This document shows, piece after piece, positions 52,357 through 59,710 of a DNA stretch of 64,000 bases (its first letter is position 1; every line of letters starts with the position of its first letter). The position numbers and the translations under genes were made by a program. This DNA is from an uncultured Planctomycetia bacterium (lineage in GTDB: Bacteria; Planctomycetota; UBA1135; GCA-002686595), in the NCBI GenBank assembly GCA_938003765.1, contig CALKYE010000115.1, forward strand, positions 1 through 64,000, in the 5' to 3' direction. The notes under the pieces are model-generated. The model did no database searches and had not been told where the DNA came from. It saw nothing but the letters and a program-made list of their open reading frames with translations.

Positions 52357-53159
52357 GGCCGCCGGGCAGCCGCCAGAAAACAAAAAAAAGCCTTCGCAGG
52401 ATGCCGGGGATGAGTCATGCTCCGACTGTCGTCCCACGGTTCGCGCGCGTCGCGGCCGACGACGGAAGCGGTCCGGGTCAGCCAGGCGCCAGGGTGCGCC
52501 GCTCGGATCGACCGCCACCAAGGCCAGGCGAGGGTTTCCCGCCGGCGATCTCTGGCAGGCGCTTCTGGCGGGGGATGTAGCTTCGGACTTCGAAAGAAGC
52601 TCGGCGCCACGACCCCGCTCGGAATCCTGAGGAGTATCGCCGATGAGAAGGTCTCGCGCAGGGGCTCCGAGGACGTGTGGCCGCGGGTGCTGCCCGCGCA
52701 AGCGTTGACGGAGTTGCGCCACCTCAGTCGGTGGAGTCGGCAGGCCCAGGCTCGTTCGAGCTGGCCGCGCTGAACTCGCTGAATGCGATCCGGGCTCGCC
52801 CGCGGATCGCGCGCGGCGCTGACGGGCGAGGGGTTCGGGCTGGTTCGAACGGCTCGAACAGGAGTCGTTCTGCGCCTCCTGGCAGCGACCGGCACGGACC
52901 GGCGTAGCGACGGGCGGGACGCACAGGCGAGGTTTGCGGGGCTTCGGGCCGGCATGGCTCAGCCTTGCAACGCCTTCGCGCTGACGGACACGGACACACG
53001 AACCCATGACGATCCCCGGGCACGGCGTGCTGCGGGGCGCGGCAAGCGCGCAAGTTGTTTGCGCCGACCGCGCTCCCGGCGCATCGCGCCGCGACCCCGC
53101 GAGCGAGGGCGACTTCGCTTCGCGCGGAACACAAGTCTCTGAACAAGAGCCTGCTCAAC
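52357..53159. other. Gene-free stretch upstream of rho
   Basis: I see no credible gene in these 803 bases: the short open frames have Arg/Ser/Ala-biased composition and no domain. An A-rich tract (AAAACAAAAAAAAG, around 52378-52391) follows the upstream stop and stands out in this GC-rich DNA. AGCTTC (52579-52584) can pair with GAAGCT (52596-52601). The length suggests a long rho leader with possible autoregulation, or an unrecognised RNA gene. Confidence 0.4.
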
Positions 53160-54995
53160 GTGACTGATCGACCTTCCGACAAGGACTGGCAAGAGCTTCC
53201 CTTCGGCGCTTTCGAAGCGCCGCCCGGCTACACGCCGCCGATGCCCAAGAAGGCGCCGACGGCGGTCGACAAGCCGCCGGTGCTGCTGCCGGTGAGTGAA
53301 CCGCCGGTCGTCCCGCCGCGCCGCGACGATCGCCCCGATGCGGGGCGGCCCGATGGTCAACGCGGCGATCGCCGCGGACGCCGCGGACGCTGGCGCGATC
53401 GCGAGCGTCCGGCTGGAGGCGAGCGCGACGGCGCTGCGCCCTCACCGACCGCGGAGCGAGCGCCCGGCGCGCCGGCTGCGCCCGCGGGACCCGGTGACGC
53501 GACGCGCAACGATGCTCCCGGCGCCGCGGATGCGCCGCGCTTCGAGCGCGATGGACGTCGCCGCCGCCACCGTCGCCACCGCCGGCATCGAGGCGATGAC
53601 GTCGGCGCACCGCTGGGGGATTCGCCCGCGCAGGGCGATGGCCCCGAGGGCTCGGAGCAAGGCGAGCTGCAGGAGCCGGCGGACGGCGCAGAGCTCGGCG
53701 CGCCGAGCGAAGTCGGCGCGGAGGACGCAGCGAACGGCGCGGCCTCCGGTGATCCGCGCGCGCGCAACTTCGGCCCGCAGGGCGGTCGCGCCGAGTCCTG
53801 GCGCAAGCGTCGCCACGAACGCGGCCAGCCGCAGAACCAAGGCGGCCCTGGCGCGCCGCGTCCGCCCGCTCCCGTGCTCTCGGGCTGGTTCGTCGCGGAG
53901 AAGGGCGGCTTCGGCTTCCTGCGCCGCGAGGAATCGCAGTACCTCCCGAGCAAGGAAGACATCTTCGTTCCGCAGCACCTCGTGCAGCGCTGCAAGTTGC
54001 GCGACGGCTCCTTGGTGAGCGGTCCGTGCGGCAAGGGCAACCAGAGCAAGCACCAGTTGCTCAACGTCGACACCGTCGATGGCAAGGACCCGCGCGAAGT
54101 CGCGAACGTCGTCCCGTTCAAGAAGCTCACCAGCATCGATCCGGACTTCCACTACGCCGTCGGCGACATCCCGGTCGGCGGAGAGAGCGGCGACGTCTCG
54201 ATGCGCGTGCTCGACGTGATCTGTCCGGTGGGCCGAGGCTCGCGCGGACTGATCGTCGCGCCGCCGCGCTCGGGCAAGACGATCCTGATGCGCAAGTTCG
54301 CGGCCGCGATCACCGAGGGCTATCCCGACGTGCACCTGATGGTGCTCCTGATCGACGAGCGCCCCGAAGAGGCGACCGAGTGGAAGCGCACGACCAAGGG
54401 CCAGGTGTTCGTCAGCACCAACGACGAGGACACCAAGAACCACGTCGAGCTGGCCGAGATCGTGTTCAAGCGCTGCCAGCGCCTGGTCGAACTCGGCCAG
54501 GACGTGGTGCTGCTGCTCGACTCGATCACGCGCCTCGCGCGCGCCTACAACAACCACGCGGGCACGAGCGGCAAGACCATGTCGGGCGGTCTCGACTCGC
54601 GCGCCATGGAACGGCCGCGCGCCTTCTTCGGCATGGCGCGCAACACCGAGACCGCGGGCTCGCTCACGATCCTCGGCACGACGCTGGTCGAGACCGGCTC
54701 GCGCATGGACCAGATGGTCTTCGAGGAGTTCAAGGGCACCGGCAACATGGAGATCGTGCTGTCGCGCAAGCTCGCCGACCGGCGCATCTTCCCGGCCATC
54801 GACATCGAGCGCTCCGGCACGCGCAAGGACGAGAAGCTGCACAGCGCCACGCGCCTGCGCCGCATCCACACGCTGCGCCGCGTGCTGCTCAAGATGAACT
54901 TCGTCGAGGCGATGGAACTCCTGATCTCGAAGCTCGAGGACGTCGAGAAGATCGACGACTTCTTGAAGCGCTTCGAGACCGATCCCGAGGCGTAG
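53160..54995 (+). CDS. rho: Transcription termination factor Rho with disordered N-terminal extension
   Basis: The C-terminal ~390 residues are a complete Rho: a primary RNA-binding OB fold (GFGFLRREESQYLPSKEDIF), Walker A in IVAPPRSGKTILMRK, Walker B region DVVLLLDSITRLARAYN, the Q-loop TSGKTMSGG and the R-loop/arginine-finger region ending in GTRKDEKL. Before it lies ~230 residues of Arg/Gly/Asp/Pro-rich low-complexity sequence (for example RRRRHRRHRRHRGDD), which is larger than in Escherichia coli Rho and resembles the insertions of high-GC bacteria. I choose GTG at 53160 because residues after it read as a proper N-terminus; a TTG at 53055 is the furthest upstream possibility. Confidence 0.92.
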   Translation: MTDRPSDKDWQELPFGAFEAPPGYTPPMPKKAPTAVDKPPVLLPVSEPPVVPPRRDDRPDAGRPDGQRGDRRGRRGRWRDRERPAGGERDGAAPSPTAERAPGAPAAPAGPGDATRNDAPGAADAPRFERDGRRRRHRRHRRHRGDDVGAPLGDSPAQGDGPEGSEQGELQEPADGAELGAPSEVGAEDAANGAASGDPRARNFGPQGGRAESWRKRRHERGQPQNQGGPGAPRPPAPVLSGWFVAEKGGFGFLRREESQYLPSKEDIFVPQHLVQRCKLRDGSLVSGPCGKGNQSKHQLLNVDTVDGKDPREVANVVPFKKLTSIDPDFHYAVGDIPVGGESGDVSMRVLDVICPVGRGSRGLIVAPPRSGKTILMRKFAAAITEGYPDVHLMVLLIDERPEEATEWKRTTKGQVFVSTNDEDTKNHVELAEIVFKRCQRLVELGQDVVLLLDSITRLARAYNNHAGTSGKTMSGGLDSRAMERPRAFFGMARNTETAGSLTILGTTLVETGSRMDQMVFEEFKGTGNMEIVLSRKLADRRIFPAIDIERSGTRKDEKLHSATRLRRIHTLRRVLLKMNFVEAMELLISKLEDVEKIDDFLKRFETDPEA

Positions 54996-55000
54996 CAGCC

Positions 55001-55017
55001 CGCGCGCTGGGCGCGCG
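55001..55017 (+). terminator. Stem-loop after rho
   Basis: CGCGCGC (55001-55007) and GCGCGCG (55011-55017) form a perfect seven-pair stem with a TGG loop, six bases after the stop. No T-tract follows, so the function is uncertain. Confidence 0.3.
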
Positions 55018-55154
55018 AACGCGGCCACGGCTCGCAGCGCAACTTCGGCCGTGACTCTCGCACAGGTCCGCGCGCCGCGAGGCTCGGCTGGGCATCGAAC
55101 GGAATGTGAATTTCGCTCGACCGTAGGACGGAGTCACGGCATCAACGGGAGACC

Positions 55155-56399
55155 ATGAGAGTCCTCATCACCCTGGCGCTTCTGACCTCCTCCGCCGCGG
55201 CGCAGACCACCTGGTACGTCGACGCTCAGGCCGTCGCCCCGGGCCTGGGGACACCGGTGGAGCCGTACACCTCGATCCAGTACGCGATCTCGCAGCCCTC
55301 GACGCTCAGCGGTGATCGCATCGTGGTGGCGCCCGGCGCTTATGCGGAGCACGTCGTCTTCGGCTCGAAACGACTCGCGCTCGAAAGCACCGGCGGGCCC
55401 CGCGTGACCGTCATCCGCTCCGTCGCCGACGGCGCCGTCGTCGATGCGCGCTACTTCGGGCCGGGCGGCCCGGTGCGACTCGAAGGGTTCACGGTGCAGG
55501 GCAACCCGAGTCACAGCACGATCGGCGTGGACCTCGCCAACACGCTGATGCGCCGCTGCATCGTTCACGGGCATCGCCAGCTGCCGGGGTCCTCGCTGGG
55601 CGCGGGGGTGCGCTTCGACGACTTCAGTTCCGTGCTCGCGTGCACGATCGTCGACAACTGGCGGGGCCTGGCCGAGGCGGGTTTTGGCGGGGCCGGCGAG
55701 GTCCGCGACTCCATCGTGGCCGGCAATCCGGGAGGTGATGTCGCCGTGGATCCGAAGGTCGTGACGTTCGCGTACACGCTCGTCGAAGAGGGGCTGTCCA
55801 CGCAGAGCGGTCCTGGCAACCTCGACGGCGACCCGTGGCTGTGGAGCACGGAGTTGTTCGACTTCGCTCCGGCGCCGGGCTCGGCCGTCATCGACTCCGG
55901 CGACCCGGCTGCGCCACTGGATCCGGATGGCTCGCGCAGGGACATGGGCGCGCTCGCCTTCGACCCCGGCTACGCACCTGCGCCGAGCGTTTACTGCACT
56001 TCCAAGCTCAACAGTCTGGGTTGCGCGCCATCGATCGGCGCCGTGGGCTCGGCCCGTGTCAGCGGCTCGCCCTTCGTGATCACCTGCAGCGCCCAGCTCA
56101 ACCAACGATCGGGGCTGTTGTTCTACGGCTACCAGCGACAGGCTCTCGCGTACCAGGGCGGGTGGCTCTGCGTCCGCGCGCCTGTGCGGCGAACTCCGCT
56201 GCTCCAGTCGGGCGGCTCCACGGGCGGCAACGATTGCACCGGCTCGTTCAGCTTCGACTTCGACGCCTGGCTGCAGTCGGGCGTCGATCCGGCGCTAACG
56301 CCCGGCGCGATGGTCTTCGCCCAGTACTGGTCGCGTGACTCGGCTGTGAGCTTCGGCACAGTGCGAAGCGACGCGCTCAGCTTCGGCGTCGGACTCTGA
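55155..56399 (+). CDS. Secreted parallel-beta-helix protein with divergent C-terminal module
   Basis: The ATG at 55155 follows GGGAG and begins a signal peptide (MRVLITLALLTSSAAA). Residues ~20-265 look like a pectate-lyase-type right-handed beta-helix: TTWYVDAQAVAPGLGTPVEP, YTSIQYAISQ and GDRIVVAPGAYAEHV form its typical first coil, and ...DPLDPDGSRRDMGA-type sequence closes it. The last ~138 residues (about 277-414) match the module of the 37812 and 59711 proteins: YCTSKLNSLGC, SGLLFYGYQRQ, WLCVRAPVRRTPLLQSGG. The tail, however, has lost the WFRDPP sequence (AQYWSRDSAVSFGTVRSDAL). Likely a surface or exported protein. Confidence 0.8.
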   Translation: MRVLITLALLTSSAAAQTTWYVDAQAVAPGLGTPVEPYTSIQYAISQPSTLSGDRIVVAPGAYAEHVVFGSKRLALESTGGPRVTVIRSVADGAVVDARYFGPGGPVRLEGFTVQGNPSHSTIGVDLANTLMRRCIVHGHRQLPGSSLGAGVRFDDFSSVLACTIVDNWRGLAEAGFGGAGEVRDSIVAGNPGGDVAVDPKVVTFAYTLVEEGLSTQSGPGNLDGDPWLWSTELFDFAPAPGSAVIDSGDPAAPLDPDGSRRDMGALAFDPGYAPAPSVYCTSKLNSLGCAPSIGAVGSARVSGSPFVITCSAQLNQRSGLLFYGYQRQALAYQGGWLCVRAPVRRTPLLQSGGSTGGNDCTGSFSFDFDAWLQSGVDPALTPGAMVFAQYWSRDSAVSFGTVRSDALSFGVGL

Positions 56400-56464
56400 C
56401 GAGGCCGCGCCGCGCTCTCGGCGAAGCGCTCGACAAACGCGCCGGCTCACGCGAGTCTCTGGAG

Positions 56465-58189
56465 GTGGGGATCAAGTCCGGCTCTTTCGTGTTGGCGCTG
56501 ATCGTCGCGCTCGCGCTCGCGCTGCGCCTCGCGCCCATCGATCACGGCGCTCCGCGTGGCTACGTGCCCGACGGGCACATGGTGCGCAACGCCCTGGGCA
56601 TGGCGCAGGAGAAGGATCCGATCCCGCCGATCTCGAAGTACTCGACCTATCCGTACCTCGTGCCGTACCTGCTGCTGCCGATCTATGGCGCGGAGTACGC
56701 GGTGGGGCGCGTGACGGGACGCTGGAGCGGTTCGGGCGAGTTCGGCAACGCCGCGAAGGAGCGTCCGTCGATCGTGCAGATCCCGGCGCGCGCGCTGATG
56801 GCGGTGTTCGGCGCGCTCACGGCGTGGGCCGTGTTCCGCGCTGCGCGTGCGGCGCAACTCGAGCAGGGCGCCTACGTGGCGAGCTTCCTCACGGCGACGA
56901 GCTTGCTCAACGTGCAGCTCTCGACGCACGAACGGCCTTGGACTGCGGTGGTGTTCTTCGGCGCACTCGCCGCCTGGCGCGCCATCGAGTACGCGCGCAG
57001 CGGTCGACGCCGCGAGCTGCTGTGGTCGGGGCTGGCCGCGGGCCTGAGCTTCTCGTGCCATCAAGCGGGCCTGGCGTTCCTTGCGCTCCCCGGTCTCGCC
57101 TGGCTCGCGAGCGGCCGGAGCTGGCGCGGCGAGGACCTCAAGGCGCGTCTCGTCGAAGGCGTGGCGTGCGTTGCGCTGTTCGCGCTCGTCGCCGCGCTCG
57201 TCGGACATCCGTACCGCCTCCGCTACGGCGCGACGCCGGCTGCGAGCATCATCGGCGGCGGCCAACACGCGACACTCGACCTCGGCGCCCAACCGCTGGC
57301 GCTCGGCATCTCGTTCTCGTCGGCCGCGCGTCTGTCGCGCACGCTCCTGGGCTACGACCCCGCGCTAGTCCTACTCGGACTCGCAGGCCTTGTCTTCGCG
57401 CTGCGCCGCCGCGAACTGCATGCGACGATGGCGGGCTGCGTCGTCATCGGGCTGTTCGCGCTGTTCAATCCGAGCGACCACGTGCGCTACCTGATGCCCG
57501 CGTGCATGTTGCTCGCGCTCGCCGCGGGAGTCTTCGTCGAACGCTATTGGAGCTCGAAACCGCTGCGTTTCGCGTCGTTCGCGTTGATGGCGCTCGCGCT
57601 TGCTCAGGCGGTGCGCTTCGACGTCGTCCTGCGCGCCGAAGACACGCGCAACGAGTTCGAGCGCACGCTGGCCGAGCTCCCCGCGGGCTCGATCGTCGCG
57701 ATCGATCACTACGGACCGACGCCCGAGCGTTCGCGCGCTGCGCTCGAACGCACCTCGCGTCTGCGCGAGCTCTACGGGCGCGAAGCGCACCGCATGCTGT
57801 ACTTCGAGGCAGGAGTCGAGCCGCCGGGCGGCGCGGGGCTCGACGCGATCGGGGTCGAGGACCTGTTCGGCGTCGACGCGAAATCGCTCGAGTACGGAGT
57901 GAAGGACGACGAGCGAGTGCGCGCGTTGGGATCCACGCCGCGCGAAGTGCTCGCCGCGCTGGGTGTCACTCACCTGGTGCTGGCGAAGCGCCGGCCGGGC
58001 GGGGAGACGCGTCCATTGGAGGCGCTGGTCGACGGGCAGACTCCCGTGACCGTCCTCGATCCCTCGGCCGAGTCCGACGATCCTTGCGACGAGGCGTACC
58101 TGCCGACGGAGATGGACTTCCCGCTGCACGCGCTGTGGGAAGTCCGTCGGCCCGGGCCGCGGCTCGAGCTGTATGCGTTGCCGCGCTGA
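56465..58189 (+). CDS. GT-C-like multispan membrane protein
   Basis: The 574-residue product has an N-terminal helix, then a loop with RLAPIDHGAPRGYVPDGHMV, where the acidic residues sit as in GT39-type transferases. About ten more helices and a soluble C-terminal part (from about 390) follow. The repeated strings YLVPYLLLPIYGAEYAVGR and LTATSLLNVQLSTHERPW resemble dolichyl-phosphate-mannose-type transferases. A lipid-linked sugar substrate is inferred. The start is GTG at 56465, but the only GGAGG (56461-56465) overlaps it, so the true start is uncertain. It is related in plan to the two GT-C-like proteins near 23-27 kb. Confidence 0.65.
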   Translation: MGIKSGSFVLALIVALALALRLAPIDHGAPRGYVPDGHMVRNALGMAQEKDPIPPISKYSTYPYLVPYLLLPIYGAEYAVGRVTGRWSGSGEFGNAAKERPSIVQIPARALMAVFGALTAWAVFRAARAAQLEQGAYVASFLTATSLLNVQLSTHERPWTAVVFFGALAAWRAIEYARSGRRRELLWSGLAAGLSFSCHQAGLAFLALPGLAWLASGRSWRGEDLKARLVEGVACVALFALVAALVGHPYRLRYGATPAASIIGGGQHATLDLGAQPLALGISFSSAARLSRTLLGYDPALVLLGLAGLVFALRRRELHATMAGCVVIGLFALFNPSDHVRYLMPACMLLALAAGVFVERYWSSKPLRFASFALMALALAQAVRFDVVLRAEDTRNEFERTLAELPAGSIVAIDHYGPTPERSRAALERTSRLRELYGREAHRMLYFEAGVEPPGGAGLDAIGVEDLFGVDAKSLEYGVKDDERVRALGSTPREVLAALGVTHLVLAKRRPGGETRPLEALVDGQTPVTVLDPSAESDDPCDEAYLPTEMDFPLHALWEVRRPGPRLELYALPR

Positions 58190-58256
58190 GCGCGATGGGT
58201 AGCCACGCTGCGCGCGATGGGCAGATCGGCGCTGGGGAGGTGCGCTCGCACTCGTG

Positions 58257-59077
58257 ATGGAACGACGGGACTTCCTGAAACTCGGCGGGTCGACCGCGCT
58301 GTTCGCGGCCGGAGCGGGCTGGTTGCTGACGCACGCGGAGCGCATTGAGACACCGCTCGACCGTGCGATGGCCCAGGCGCGTCGCAACGGCAAGCCCGTG
58401 CTCGTGCTCGTGGCGCCTCCGCCGCCCGTGGGGCGGGCCGAACTGAGCAAGGCGTTCGCTGACGCACTCGACTTCGGCGGCGACGAACTCCTGCTCGCGG
58501 TTCTGCTGGCCGAGGTCGTCTGCGCGACTGCGGAGCAGGTGTTCGAGATTATCGGCGTCGCCTCCACGCCGAACGACGTCGGCCTGATCGAGATCGAGGG
58601 CGAGGCTCTCCACTGGCGTCGCATCGACTTCGACACGAGGCCGGTGTTCGTGACGGGCGCCGATCCCGACGTCCGAGACGCTCGCAACGCTGAGGCCCTG
58701 CGCTCCGCGCTCGTGGGTGACGATGCGCTGTTGACGCGCCGCGCGCAGTCGGTGCGTTCCGCCCGCGGCGACGAGCGCATCGCAGCGCTCGATGCACGGC
58801 TCGAGACGACGCGGCGACGCCCGTGGAACTGCGCCGCGCGCTCGAACACCTCGACGAGAACGGCGTGCGGCTCACGGGCCTGATCGTGACGCGCCTGCGT
58901 TTCGAGCGGTTGCTCAACGGCTCGCGCGAGGCGGGGGAGTGGTTTGAGCGCGACCCCGCGGGCTTCACCTCGGCGTTGAAGCGCTACCAGGACCAGCGGC
59001 CGCCGACTGCGGCCTTCCCGCAGGACGAGGCGCGCGAGTTCGAGGCCTGGCGCTCGAGCGCCACGGACGCGAGTTGA
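58257..59077 (+). pseudogene. Tat-signal protein gene with a frameshift near 58800-58820
   Basis: The first frame starts at ATG 58257 with a twin-arginine signal (MERRDFLKLGGSTALFAAG) and reads sensibly to about residue 180. It then changes to out-of-frame-looking sequence (TTRRRPWNCAARS) before a stop at 58883. The downstream frame, from about 58800, carries convincing helical sequence (VELRRALEHLDENGVRLTGL) and ends at 59077. One missing or extra base between about 58795 and 58823 would join them into a ~273-residue protein. The N-terminal half after the signal (NGKPVLVLVAPPPP) hints at a thioredoxin-like fold without a CxxC. It could be a true pseudogene or a sequencing error. Confidence 0.6.
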
Positions 59078-59364
59078 TCCGCCGGCTCGGCGGCCGAGAG
59101 CTCCAACTCTGTGTGTGGCCGGCGCAAGTCGCCGCGGAGGTTGCGGTCCAGCCCGTTGCGCGCCATGAGCGCCTCGCTCGCCGCGCGCTCGATCGACACG
59201 CGCCCGTCCGCGTTCGTTCGCCTGCGATCCAGGAATCGGACCCCCGGCGTCTCGCAGCGCCCGTCCGCGCGCGCGGGAGGCGCTGGAACGTGCCTTGCGC
59301 GTCGCGCCCCAAGTCACGAGTTCCGCGCAGCGGCCGCGCCGGAAGCGTGAGAAGGGTCCCCGAC

Positions 59365-59691
59365 ATGAACTGCCTCACTCACTGCGCCTCGGCGCTGCTC
59401 GCTCTCTCGCTCGGCTGGGGCGCCTCGGCGCAGGCCGACTGCCAGTCCGCCTGGCCGCTCGGCGCGAACGCCAACGACAAATGGGGTGCGAGCTGCATCG
59501 ACACCATCCTCAGCATCGCCCTCCAGCGCGAGGTGGCCGACGACTTCGACTTCACCGGGGTCGATCGCGGGGCGCTCGGAGCGCCGCGCGTGGCGCGCGC
59601 GCAGTTCGACGCTCAAGCGTGGTTCCGCGATCCGCCCGCGCCGCGCTCCACGAACTTGTCCGACGCCGTGCACTTCGTCCTGGCCCCCTGA
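59365..59691 (+). CDS. 108-residue secreted mini-protein with the C-terminal tail
   Basis: The ATG at 59365 starts a signal peptide (MNCLTHCASALLALSLGWGA) and a short mature chain. Its first part ends in REVADDFDFTG, which is matched by the neighbouring 59711 protein (REVADDFDFQG), and its second part is FDAQAWFRDPPAPRSTNLSD, the end of the shared C-terminal module. The whole middle present in the neighbour is missing. It therefore looks like an internally deleted tandem copy that remains in frame. The neighbour starts 20 bases after its stop. It may be a functional small exported protein or decaying debris. Confidence 0.65.
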   Translation: MNCLTHCASALLALSLGWGASAQADCQSAWPLGANANDKWGASCIDTILSIALQREVADDFDFTGVDRGALGAPRVARAQFDAQAWFRDPPAPRSTNLSDAVHFVLAP

Positions 59692-59710
59692 TTCGCTGCG
59701 GAGCACTCCC

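Noticed and set aside
52417..52773. A 118-residue frame in the gap before rho
   Set aside because: Ser/Arg/Ala-biased, no ribosome site, no similarity to any family I know; left as non-coding.
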